Positions 16,625 through 24,089 of a stretch of DNA of 39,078 nt are shown here, in pieces. Location: contig RKRR01000147.1 in the NCBI GenBank assembly GCA_007571305.1, positions 1 to 39,078 of the forward strand, read 5' to 3'. The stretch is from Candidatus Poribacteria bacterium (GTDB lineage Bacteria; Poribacteria; WGA-4E; WGA-3G). The notes beneath the pieces were generated by a model that saw only the letters and a list, made by a program, of their open reading frames with translations, was not told where the DNA came from and did not search any database. The translations under genes were made by a program, and so were the position numbers. Numbering within the stretch: the stretch's first letter is position 1; each line of letters starts with the position of its first letter.

Positions 16625-16660
16625 ACTCGAGTTGCTACTTGTAGAAAATCCTTCAGTTTT
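16550..16660. repeat. 17-bp perfect inverted repeat spanning the family 2 element edge
   Basis: AAAACTGAAGGATTTTC (16550-16566) is the exact reverse complement of 16644-16660. A related string (GAAAAGCCTTCAGTATTT) is inside the element at 7434-7604. This points to nested or rearranged copies of one element family. Confidence 0.65.
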
Positions 16661-16787
16661 CTGTGAAAGTTGAGGCATCACGCCTTCCTCACTCCAACGG
16701 AGCGATATGTCTATAGGAAAATCTTGCGCTTTTCCTCAGCTCCAAATGAAAAAATATGTATTAGGAAATCCAGACTTGAGCCCCAAA

Positions 16788-16817
16788 CCGGTAGGCGCGG
16801 TTTCCTAACTGCACCGG
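16788..16817. repeat. stem-loop repeat, copy of 9873-9903
   Basis: CCGGTAGGCGCGG (16788-16800) followed by TTTCCTAACTGCACCGG (to 16817) is an imperfect palindrome with GGCGC/GCACC arms, nearly the same as the stem-loop at 9873-9903. Confidence 0.5.
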
Positions 16818-17195
16818 ATTCTACAAAACTACACAGTCATAGAACATTCTGAATATTCTGCCAGATGATGCTTTTCAAGTTTAGGAAGAAACCTGAATCC
16901 TGATAACATTCTATCATAACGTCCGTTCTCTATGCAAAGTTTCACACGATTTAAAGCAGAAAGAATGTGGTCATCTCAGCGCACTATCAGGGTGATTTAT
17001 TTTTCGGTTTTTGGTATGATATTTTTCAGAGTTGCTAATATATTGATATAAACAGAAGTCGCGCGACTGTTCACGCGATTTCTGTTATACTTCACCCTAC
17101 AAATAACCCATTTCTTTCAGGTGAATCATGACGAGACCTGAAGCTTATCACTGCCGATTAAAACGAAATCACGCTGAGCGCACTGCAAATTTCCC

Positions 17196-17224
17196 TTGAC
17201 AAATACGAATGAAAACACTATGAT
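17196..17224 (+). promoter_or_regulatory. sigma-70 promoter of the PQQ-propeller gene
   Basis: TTGACA (17196-17201) and TATGAT (17219-17224) are separated by exactly 17 bases. The expected transcription start (~17231) coincides with an in-frame ATG at 17230, which therefore cannot be used with a leader. This supports ATG 17296. Confidence 0.8.
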
Positions 17225-17295
17225 AGTCAATGAGGCAGCGTAAAATGTTGAAATTCAGGCATAATTTCACGTTTTATGAAGAAAAAGGAACTCTT

Positions 17296-18843
17296 ATGGT
17301 GGAACACCCCTCAAAAGCAATTCGTTGGTGGCCCCTTTGGATTGTCATCATCTTAGCTATTTTAGGTACGCTGGTGACATGGATTTCGGACGCGGGCCAT
17401 CGCCAAGACAAGATTCTTTTAACAACTATGATTGTCATCGGCACAATCATTTTGGGCATATTATGGCTGTTATTCTTCTCAGAGATGAGATGGCGAATTA
17501 GGCTGCTTGTACTTGCGGTACTCGCCTTGGGCGTTTTTCTCAGCAATAATCTATTCCAATTCAAAGGCTTCAGCGGCGACCTCGTCCCAATATTTGAACG
17601 GCGTTGGCAGGATGGGCAAACGACCCACCAACGCAATTCTGCCAGCCTGTCGGGCCCCGAAATATCCACGACGGACTATCCACAATACCTCGGACAACAT
17701 CGAAATGGTGTCGTAGCTACCACGAAGTTGAATCTTGATTGGGCATCCTCGCCACCGAAGCTAGTATGGCGGCGACCTGTTGGCGCAGCTTGGTCAGGAT
17801 TCGCAATCGCGGGTAACTCAGCAATTACGCAAGAACAAGAAGACGACTGGGAAAAAGTGGTCTGTTATGAGTTACATACCGGCGACGTAAAGTGGAGCCA
17901 CCAAGACGGCGCGAGATACAACACGCCTCTTGCGGGGCTCGGACCGCGAGCAACACCAACGATTTCTGACAACAGAGTTTATACCCTCGGTTCAACAGGG
18001 ATTCTCAATTGTCTCGACTTTGAAACCGGAGAACAACTCTGGACGACCAATATCTTTGAAGAGCACACGGCAGACACACCACCTTGGGGCGTAAGTATTT
18101 CGCCACTCGTCGTCGGTGAACTCGTTGTCGTCAGTGCTGGTGGCGCAGTTGCATATCACAGAGAGACCGGCAAAATTGCTTGGGTCGGATACAGGACCAA
18201 GAGCGGTTACAGTTCACCGTTCCTCACAACCCTTGCAGGTGTAGAGCAAATCGTGATTTTTAACCAAGGTCTCGTCACTGCACATGACCCATTGAGCGGT
18301 GAACTCCTATGGATGCAACCCTGGCCCACCCCCTCGGTGGAATGTGTATCGCAACCAGTCCCGCTACCTGACGATAAACTTCTTGTCTCAAGCGGCTACG
18401 GTGTCGGTGCCAAACTGTTCCAAATTTCTCGTAACTCGATGGGCGAATTCAACGTCTCTACTCTATGGGAAACTATCTACTTAAAAGCGAAATTCACGAA
18501 TATCATTTACTACAACAACTATCTGTATGGATTGGACGATGGGATTTTTGCTTGTGTGAACCCAGCCGATGGCACGCGTCAATGGAAACGAGGTAGATAC
18601 GGACATGGGCAGACTCTTCTGATTTCCGATGTTCTCCTCGTCTTGACCGAATCCGGCGAAGTTGTACTCGTAGATCCCAATCCAGACACCCATATAGAAC
18701 ACGCACGTTTTACAGCAATAAAGGGTAAAACTTGGAATACCCCCGCACTTGCCGGTGATTACCTCCTCGTTCGAAGTGATCGCGAGGCGGCGTGCTATCA
18801 GTTACCAACTATTAATACCGATGTTAATTCCTACACTGAGTGA
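17296..18843 (+). CDS. membrane-anchored PQQ-like beta-propeller protein
   Basis: The 515-residue protein starts with three hydrophobic helices (about 12-30, 42-62 and 68-88). A PQQ-binding-like (quinoprotein dehydrogenase type) propeller follows, recognisable by the repeats VVCYELHTGDVKWSHQD, LNCLDFETGEQLWTTN, VAYHRETGKIAWV, TAHDPLSGELLWMQPWP and FACVNPADGTRQWKRGRYGHGQ. YPQYLGQHRNGV at the domain start resembles the W-x-x-[FY]-x-G-x-x-R-[DN]-G opening of this family. ATG 17296 has AAAGGA six bases upstream and lies after a strong promoter. Many relatives are scaffold proteins without PQQ; catalysis cannot be asserted. The propeller is probably periplasmic. Confidence 0.85.
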   Translation: MVEHPSKAIRWWPLWIVIILAILGTLVTWISDAGHRQDKILLTTMIVIGTIILGILWLLFFSEMRWRIRLLVLAVLALGVFLSNNLFQFKGFSGDLVPIFERRWQDGQTTHQRNSASLSGPEISTTDYPQYLGQHRNGVVATTKLNLDWASSPPKLVWRRPVGAAWSGFAIAGNSAITQEQEDDWEKVVCYELHTGDVKWSHQDGARYNTPLAGLGPRATPTISDNRVYTLGSTGILNCLDFETGEQLWTTNIFEEHTADTPPWGVSISPLVVGELVVVSAGGAVAYHRETGKIAWVGYRTKSGYSSPFLTTLAGVEQIVIFNQGLVTAHDPLSGELLWMQPWPTPSVECVSQPVPLPDDKLLVSSGYGVGAKLFQISRNSMGEFNVSTLWETIYLKAKFTNIIYYNNYLYGLDDGIFACVNPADGTRQWKRGRYGHGQTLLISDVLLVLTESGEVVLVDPNPDTHIEHARFTAIKGKTWNTPALAGDYLLVRSDREAACYQLPTINTDVNSYTE

Positions 18844-18932
18844 TTCTACAACTCAGATGTATGCTGGCACTCATAAATAACATTCCATTTATTTTTTAGG
18901 GAAACAGGAATGAGAAAGGAATAGACGACGGA

Positions 18933-19868
18933 ATGCTTAGATATATACGAACGTTATCCCCTCTCCTAATCTGTTGTGCTATTGCCTTATTATTTCCTGT
19001 AGGTAGCGCACCAGCGGCAACATATTCGAGCATCCCAAGTAAATTCCGAGGAACAATTGATTCGCCTTTAGAAGAAAGGTTCGAGCTCTATATCAAAAAC
19101 CGGCGGAGTCGCCGGGTCCTATCAACAACAGATCGGACGAGTTTCTTCGTCTATGACATTTCAAAAAACAAAAAGCTGGTCTCGATCAACGAAGATCGGC
19201 GGATGATGGCAGCCTCACTGATTAAGAACTTTGTTATGCTCGCCTATTTTCATGAAGTTAGACACGGCAGACAAGTCCATACTGCTGTAAATAGGAGTCA
19301 TCTGACAGCAATGATCCAGCGGAGTTCAAATCCATCAACCAACTATTTTATTCGATTACTCGGCGGACCAGCACAGGTAACCCGGATACTGGAAGCCAAT
19401 TATCCCTATTTTAAGCAGACCCGAATCGTCGAATACATACCTCAAGGGGGACGGACTTACAAGAATATGACCTCCGCACGCGATCTTGGCACGTTTTTTC
19501 TGCAATTGTGGCAAAACAAGTTTCCTCACTCGGAAAAAATGAAGTGGTACTTCAAACTCAAGAATGGGGATTACATCTTTAAAAATACCTATATTCCTTC
19601 ATCAGTGACGGTTTACAACAAAACAGGAACTGTTTACGGGTTGGTAGGAGACGGCGGCGTATTAGTTTTCCAAGATCCGCAAGGCAAACTCAGACCTTAT
19701 ATCTTTGTTGGGTTGATGGAGGACAGAACGAAAACGAACCGAAGAAATCGCTGGCAGTCCTTTTCTACTTGGAGAAATCAGCGTACCTATATCTTGCGGA
19801 GACTCTCAGAACGCGCCTATAAGTATATCTACGAAAACCACTATGGCGGTAGACTCGCCCGCCGCTAA
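18933..19868 (+). CDS. secreted serine hydrolase, class A beta-lactamase fold
   Basis: This 311-residue protein has a signal peptide (about 1-29, ending in GSAPAA). The active-site motifs of the class A beta-lactamase/DD-peptidase fold are all present: S95-x-x-K98 (AASLIKNF), S131-S-N133 (MIQRSSNPSTN) and K230-T-G (VYNKTGTVYG). MTSARDLGTFF is the usual helix after the active site. An acidic residue equivalent to Glu166 of class A beta-lactamases is not obvious, so it is more likely a peptidoglycan-active peptidase-like enzyme or a non-hydrolytic relative than an efficient beta-lactamase. The 21-base gap to the next gene suggests an operon. Confidence 0.85.
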   Translation: MLRYIRTLSPLLICCAIALLFPVGSAPAATYSSIPSKFRGTIDSPLEERFELYIKNRRSRRVLSTTDRTSFFVYDISKNKKLVSINEDRRMMAASLIKNFVMLAYFHEVRHGRQVHTAVNRSHLTAMIQRSSNPSTNYFIRLLGGPAQVTRILEANYPYFKQTRIVEYIPQGGRTYKNMTSARDLGTFFLQLWQNKFPHSEKMKWYFKLKNGDYIFKNTYIPSSVTVYNKTGTVYGLVGDGGVLVFQDPQGKLRPYIFVGLMEDRTKTNRRNRWQSFSTWRNQRTYILRRLSERAYKYIYENHYGGRLARR

Positions 19869-19889
19869 TTATTGCTGTAAGGGAACTCC

Positions 19890-20546
19890 ATGCGACGCAT
19901 TGTTGACATCGGCAGACGCATTGAACTCATACCCATTGATCCGCACTTCCATGATATTACTATTGGCCTCTATCGCCAGCAAATTGTCGATCCAACGACT
20001 GGAACGGATTTCCCCGCTTTCCTTGTCCATACCTATAGCCAGATGATAGGTGCCGCCGAGAGAATTGAGGAAGTCGCACGAACAATGCAAACACTCGGTG
20101 GTCTGCTCAAAACTCCCGAAGGTCTGCTCTGTTTCCCTTGTAAAAACCCGCATGAAGCCGCATGTCGCCGCGTTTTTTTAGAGGCATGCAAATTCGCATC
20201 AAACACCCATACCGAACCCCGCCCTTTAAACATACTGGATAAAAAATCCAAACTCACCATCACTGTCGATGCAACTGGAAACGGTATCTATCAGGTGAGC
20301 GCAAATGGTGAAGGCAGAGGCGCGGCGCGGCGGATATCAGCAATTGCGGGCGGCTTGATGAAACTTGGCGAAATGGGAAGTGTCGAAACCGATAACAACG
20401 ATACTGTCCGCTTTGACTGTGGGCATTCCCACGACGCACTTGTCGGACTCCTGTTGATTCGTGCTCCGAACGTCAGGATCACTCTGCGCGAAGAGGAAAT
20501 GAGTGCTTCACGAGGGGTCCTATCCGCTCCGAGCCAACAGACCTAA
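19890..20546 (+). CDS. protein of unknown function with a Cys-rich motif
   Basis: I do not recognise this 218-residue protein. The start is well supported by AAGGG seven bases before ATG. It appears cytoplasmic, with no signal peptide or membrane helix. Notable parts are an N-terminal DPHFHDITIGLYRQQIVDP segment, a helical AERIEEVARTMQTLGGLL region, and a CFPCKNPHEAAC motif (about 81-92) that could bind metal. A basic GEGRGAARRISAIAGGLMKLGE helix and RFDCGHSHDALVG follow near the C-terminus. It lies 21 bases after the serine hydrolase gene and may be cotranscribed. Confidence 0.7.
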   Translation: MRRIVDIGRRIELIPIDPHFHDITIGLYRQQIVDPTTGTDFPAFLVHTYSQMIGAAERIEEVARTMQTLGGLLKTPEGLLCFPCKNPHEAACRRVFLEACKFASNTHTEPRPLNILDKKSKLTITVDATGNGIYQVSANGEGRGAARRISAIAGGLMKLGEMGSVETDNNDTVRFDCGHSHDALVGLLLIRAPNVRITLREEEMSASRGVLSAPSQQT

Positions 20547-20662
20547 ACTCTGTTTGTAGTAGGAAAACCATTCACGGAAGAGGAATTCGGATCAATCTGC
20601 TCTTTAGAGATCTACGCATTCGCCAAGCAATAAACGCCCAGGAAAATTGAAGGAACTTAAGG

Positions 20663-21703
20663 ATGCACAACCAAACCGTTAAACCGATGACAGGTCGTGA
20701 ACGGGTACTCGCAGCGCTTAACAATGAACCAACCGACCGAACACCTGTCTGTAATCCGACCTCCGTCGCGACTGTTGAACTGATGGATCTCGTTGACGCG
20801 CCCTTTCCACAGGCAAATCGAGAACCTGAGCTCATGGCACGACTCGCTGCTACCGGATACACGGAACTCGGGTTCGATACCATCATGCCCGTCTTCACCA
20901 TTATCCAAGAATCGAGTGCACTCGGTTGCAAAATTCAATGGGAGCAGAAGGATAACTGGCCCACAGTGAGAATGCGGGAACCGATCTGGGAAAATGCTGA
21001 TGATATTGTTATCCCCGACGATTTCTTGACCCATCCAGATACCCAGTGCGTCTTGGAGGCGATTAAAATCCTGAAGAAAGAATACGGCGATGAAGTCGCC
21101 GTCATCGGGAAAACAATGGGACCCTGGTCACTCGGCTACCACTGCTTCGGGGTTGAACCCTTCCTGTTGCTCTCGCTTGACGATCCCGGTAAAACGAAAC
21201 TTTCACTCGATCGGATGAAAGAAGCCACTGTGCAATTCGGGGTCGCACAAATCGAGGCAGGTGCGGATGCCCTGACCCTCCCCGACCATGCTACAGGCGA
21301 TCTCGTCAGCGGCGAATACTACCAACGCTACCTCCGGGACCTCCACATCGAATTTGTTGACCGTATCCCTATTCCTTTGATCCTGCACATCTGTGGACGT
21401 ACTGTTGACAGAATGGAATACATCGCACAAACCGGCATGTCCGCCTTCCATTACGATTCTAAAAACGAACCACAAGAATCTATGGACATTGTTCAGGAGC
21501 GCATTGCCCTTGTCGGCAATATCAATAACCCTGAGACGCTGTTTTCTAAAGAACCGGAAGATGTCAAAGCGGAGGTCGTAAAAAACCTTGATGCCGGAGT
21601 GCCACTCATTGGACCCGAGTGTGCTATTCCACTTCAAACGACTATTGAAAACTTGCAAGCGATTCCCGAAGCGGTTCAAGAGTGGCACCATGCGCAAACA
21701 TAA
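20663..21703 (+). CDS. MtaA/CmuA-type methyltransferase (uroporphyrinogen decarboxylase superfamily)
   Basis: The 346-residue protein has the UroD-superfamily fold: TGRERVLAALNNEPTDRTPV at the start, DALTLPDHATGDLVS in the middle and ALVGNINNPETLF near the end. It has the zinc ligands of the methylcobamide:thiol methyltransferase branch, H242-x-C244 (LHICGRTVDR) and C320 (GPECAIPL), rather than the arginine-rich porphyrin site of HemE. Such enzymes move methyl groups between a corrinoid protein and a thiol. AAGGA lies about ten bases upstream. The stop overlaps the start of the dockerin-thioredoxin gene by 14 bases. No corrinoid protein is in the window, so the methyl acceptor is unknown. Confidence 0.85.
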   Translation: MHNQTVKPMTGRERVLAALNNEPTDRTPVCNPTSVATVELMDLVDAPFPQANREPELMARLAATGYTELGFDTIMPVFTIIQESSALGCKIQWEQKDNWPTVRMREPIWENADDIVIPDDFLTHPDTQCVLEAIKILKKEYGDEVAVIGKTMGPWSLGYHCFGVEPFLLLSLDDPGKTKLSLDRMKEATVQFGVAQIEAGADALTLPDHATGDLVSGEYYQRYLRDLHIEFVDRIPIPLILHICGRTVDRMEYIAQTGMSAFHYDSKNEPQESMDIVQERIALVGNINNPETLFSKEPEDVKAEVVKNLDAGVPLIGPECAIPLQTTIENLQAIPEAVQEWHHAQT

Positions 21704-22319
21704 ACCAGCTGATAAAAAAATCACCTTTTTATTTTTAGCGACCTGTTTAATCCTGACCAATTTAACTGTAGGCTACACACAAGAGATAAACCTTGATCAC
21801 TTGAAAGCCTCTGATGTCAATGTTGATGGAGTGGTGAACATTCTTGATCTGACACTCGTTGCCGCAAATCTCGGCACGACACCTACTGCAGATCAAATTC
21901 TTAACCCGGATGTCAATAGTGATGGCACCATCAATGTCCTTGATGTGACGCTCGTCGCGAGCCATTTTGGTAAGAGATCCGGTATTCCGTATGAAGTCAA
22001 GGATGCGACTTTTGACAACATCGTCTTGGGTTCTGAATTGCCTATTGTGGTAGAATTTAAAGACGATACCTGACGATTCTGCATAATGATGAGACCGGTG
22101 GTCGCAGAAGTCGCATTGGAATACCGCGAGATCTTCAGCTTCGTCAAATTGGATGTAAATACCCAACCGAAGAAAACCGCTGAATATCACATTCGTGGAA
22201 CCCCCACCTATATCGTATTCAAAGGTGGAGAAATTATCCAAGGCTTTGTCGGAGCAATGCCTAAGGGTGAATTGGTACAACGAATCCTTGGTATCTTAGA
22301 GATTGAAGAAACTGAATAA
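21690..22319 (+). CDS. candidate secreted dockerin-thioredoxin selenoprotein (in-frame TGA at 22071-22073)
   Basis: One frame runs from ATG 21690 to the stop at 22319 (209 residues) with a single internal TGA at codon 128. Residues 1-30 are a signal peptide. Two dockerin type I calcium-binding repeats follow: DVNVDGVVNILDLTLVAANL (43-62) and DVNSDGTINVLDVTLVASHF (74-93). Residues 104-205 are a thioredoxin domain: DATFDNIVLGSELPIVVEF, then T-U128-R-F-C131, MMRPVVAEVA, VKLDVN and the cis-proline IRGTPTYIVFKGG (P172). The TGA falls exactly on the first cysteine of CxxC, giving UxxC. The domain is intact on both sides. A SECIS-like stem follows at once. Alternatives are a nonsense mutation of TGC/TGT with loss of function, or a sequencing error. 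Selenocysteine is inferred; the layout is seen directly. Confidence 0.72.
22074..22113 (+). promoter_or_regulatory. SECIS-like stem-loop directly after the in-frame TGA
   Basis: CGATTCTGC (22074-22082) pairs with GCAGAAGTCG (22104-22113) in a nine-pair stem with one bulged C. An apical helix GACC (22093-22096)/GGTC (22100-22103) closes a GGT loop. The loop starts 23 bases after TGA, within the distance known for bacterial SECIS elements, and begins with G as they require. The apical loop is small and the 5' side has a 10-base unpaired stretch, so folding must be tested. Confidence 0.6.
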
Positions 22320-22328
22320 AGTTACGGA

Positions 22329-22469
22329 ATTAGTCGTTTTGGACTTAAAGCGGAGCAGGACATATTGCAAGGGACATCACAGGGCCAAGCCAGCTCACGA
22401 GTTTGAGAATAATACACAATTTTAGGCAAAATGTCAAGTTTTCATTTTCTTAAGTCCAAAACGACTAAT
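22329..22469. repeat. MITE-like element, family 4, with 20-bp perfect terminal inverted repeats (141 bp)
   Basis: ATTAGTCGTTTTGGACTTAA (22329-22348) is the exact reverse complement of 22450-22469. The interior has no open frame. It begins ten bases after the stop of the dockerin-thioredoxin gene. A lone partial end (TAAGTCGTTTTGG) occurs near 38039-38051. Confidence 0.85.
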
Positions 22470-22484
22470 CCTGTCAACTTTTTT

Positions 22485-22608
22485 TATAGTAGATTCCGTA
22501 ATTACTTGGACACTTGTAGCGGCGTGTGAACTCTGAAGTGATATGTTCTGATGGCACCGCCTAACAGGCTATGCTACAAGTGTGAATTTATTTTCGAATT
22601 CTACTATA
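22485..22608. repeat. MITE-like element, family 1, copy C (124 bp)
   Basis: The ends are TATAGTAGATTCCG and CGAATTCTACTATA, with the internal hairpin at 22554-22578. It lies 16 bases from the family 4 element. The sequence is very close to copy A, suggesting recent spread. Confidence 0.85.
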
Positions 22609-22680
22609 AACTCACGTTAGACTAGATTATAGACGCTTTCGGATCCACTCAACCCAACCTACGGAGCTGACAACCGCCCG

Positions 22681-23058
22681 CTATTTCGCCGATGGCTGAT
22701 TGCTATAAAAACCGAGAAAAACGATGTCTCGTAACCCTCGGAAAAGTCGTCGCCGGACCCTGAAACGGCTTTTTGCCCAACTTTCGATATACTTCACCGC
22801 ATCACGCGGTACGAGTTGCGTGAAACGGCACGGCTTCCGGATGAATAAAGGGGGACCCCATTGAAATAGATGGAGTCCGAAACGGAGTTGCTGGCGCAAC
22901 GTTTTTGGCAATTGCTGGACGAACGAATCAATCGCGATGATGGGGATATCCAATGCGGTATCGCCTGGAACTCCCACCATATACGCGCATACTGATTTCA
23001 AGATATCGTGTTCAACTTCGGTAAAAAAGTAGGTGGCTTTTGGAGTTGTTCTAAACAT
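22681..23058 (-). CDS. gluconate 2-dehydrogenase subunit 3-like small protein
   Basis: This 125-residue protein resembles the small accessory domain that accompanies FAD-dependent GMC oxidoreductases (gluconate 2-dehydrogenase subunit 3 type, sometimes fused to their N-terminus). It shows EVEHDILKSVCAYMV, DSFVQQLPKTLRQQLRFGLHLFQW, PCRFTQLVPRDAVKYIESWAKS and RLFRGLRDIVFLGFYSNQP. A GMC flavoprotein partner would be expected next to it, but the downstream spacer is full of repeats and the next gene converges. Its ATG overlaps the upstream stop by eight bases, so it is coupled to the TIM-barrel gene. The assignment is from recalled family patterns. Confidence 0.6.
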   Translation of the reverse strand: MFRTTPKATYFFTEVEHDILKSVCAYMVGVPGDTALDIPIIAIDSFVQQLPKTLRQQLRFGLHLFQWGPPLFIRKPCRFTQLVPRDAVKYIESWAKSRFRVRRRLFRGLRDIVFLGFYSNQPSAK

Positions 23059-23974
23059 TGGATAACTTGTTTGATTGTAATAGAGATCTGCATAATTCTT
23101 GTGCCTCTATCATCAGTTCCGCTTCGCAGGGACGAATTTCCAACACTGTTAAGACATCGGATGGAATCTGCTTGAAGAGTTCATCCCACTCCAAGTCGCC
23201 AGTCCCGGGTGGGTGATACGCCTCGAGCGCTTGCAGATCGTGGAGATTCACGCCGACGAGATGCTCCGCATACTGATCGACCCATCTATCTGCCCAGCAC
23301 ACGCCAAGTTTTTCTTGTAGTGCAGCATGCCCTATGTCGTGCCAATAACGCATCGGACTACCGTAAAACTCTGCAAAGAACAATCCAACCTCATCAAAAT
23401 TCGGAATTTGGTAATAGTGTGGGCGATTCTCAATAGCGATACAGAGTTCCATCTTCAGAGCGGATTCGTTGAGTTCATCGAGGCTTCGTAACACTGCGTC
23501 TTGGTGTCTCGTCTCCTTACGTTTCCGCCACTCTGTGGCTTCGGTCACTTTTTGCTCGAAGGCTTCAAACTCACGTTCACCATAATTGTATAGGTCTCTC
23601 ATCAAATAGGACCTGTCGTAAGTGTCGACTTCGCCGAGGTGGAGGACTACAATTGGCACCTCTAATTCAACAGCAAGTTCCATCGTTTGGACAGTGCGGC
23701 GGACAGCCTCCAGTCGCTCGTCTGTATTGAGACTGGAAAGTAAAATTTTGTCCTGCTCTGCCTCTACTTGCGATGTTCCGGGTAGAATAGGACAGAAGTT
23801 ATGGATTGAACAAGGAGGATTTTCGCGGAGATACGGCTTGAGTTGCTCTACCTGATCGGGTGTAAGATGTCTGCTAAGTTCGAGCGTTTCAAAGCCGAGG
23901 TTTTTGAGTTCATCGAACAAGGCGGCACCGTCTTGTTGCTTCAAAGCGTTCCACATTGTTGAAATTGCTAACAT
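23051..23974 (-). CDS. sugar phosphate isomerase/epimerase-like TIM-barrel protein
   Basis: This 307-residue protein is of the xylose-isomerase-like/AP-endonuclease-2 TIM-barrel superfamily. Typical blocks are LGFETLELSRHL, CSIHNFCPILPG, VVLHLGEVDT, LCIAIENRPHYYQIPN (metal-binding Glu), RYWHDIGHAALQEKLG (Asp/His), GVNLHDL (His) and VLEIRPC (Glu). These acidic residues and histidines form the divalent-metal site. It is in an operon with the following small GMC-associated subunit and downstream of purN, with a 115-base gap rich in CTGA-type repeats. The substrate, probably a sugar or polyol, is unknown. Confidence 0.82.
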   Translation of the reverse strand: MLAISTMWNALKQQDGAALFDELKNLGFETLELSRHLTPDQVEQLKPYLRENPPCSIHNFCPILPGTSQVEAEQDKILLSSLNTDERLEAVRRTVQTMELAVELEVPIVVLHLGEVDTYDRSYLMRDLYNYGEREFEAFEQKVTEATEWRKRKETRHQDAVLRSLDELNESALKMELCIAIENRPHYYQIPNFDEVGLFFAEFYGSPMRYWHDIGHAALQEKLGVCWADRWVDQYAEHLVGVNLHDLQALEAYHPPGTGDLEWDELFKQIPSDVLTVLEIRPCEAELMIEAQELCRSLLQSNKLSNV

Positions 23975-24089
23975 TTTTAATGGCTTTCAGAAATCGGCTT
24001 TCAGCGGTCAGTCCAGAAAACGTTATCGTAGATAGAACGTTTGCAACCCTTACACGTCCTATTGATGGCTCACGGCTGACGACTGATGA

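Larger units (their letters stand above)
16432..17295. other. ~860-bp intergenic region, repeat-rich
   Basis: No gene is supported. It contains a family 2 MITE-like element (16458-16624), a long perfect inverted repeat (16550-16566 with 16644-16660), a GCGC-type stem-loop (16788-16817) and the promoter of the PQQ-propeller gene (17196-17224). The stretch 16860-17190 shows no feature beyond AT-rich DNA. Confidence 0.6.
22320..22680. other. 361-bp intergenic region between convergent genes
   Basis: This spacer is almost filled by two different MITE-like elements in tandem (22329-22469 and 22485-22608). No gene is seen. A remnant of the CTGA-type simple repeat lies at about 22660-22680. Confidence 0.65.

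Noticed and set aside
16670..16852. 60-codon open frame in the 16.4-17.3 kb spacer
   Set aside because: It runs across repeat sequence including the stem-loop at 16788-16817, and has no ribosome site.
20663..21703. HemE (uroporphyrinogen decarboxylase proper)
   Set aside because: The HxC...C zinc ligands of MtaA/CmuA-type methyltransferases are present, and the HemE N-terminal arginine motif is not seen.
22071..22073. General reassignment of TGA to a sense codon in this organism
   Set aside because: Several genes in the window use TGA as their normal final stop (truA, WD40, DUF202, SDR), so only a local recoding is plausible.
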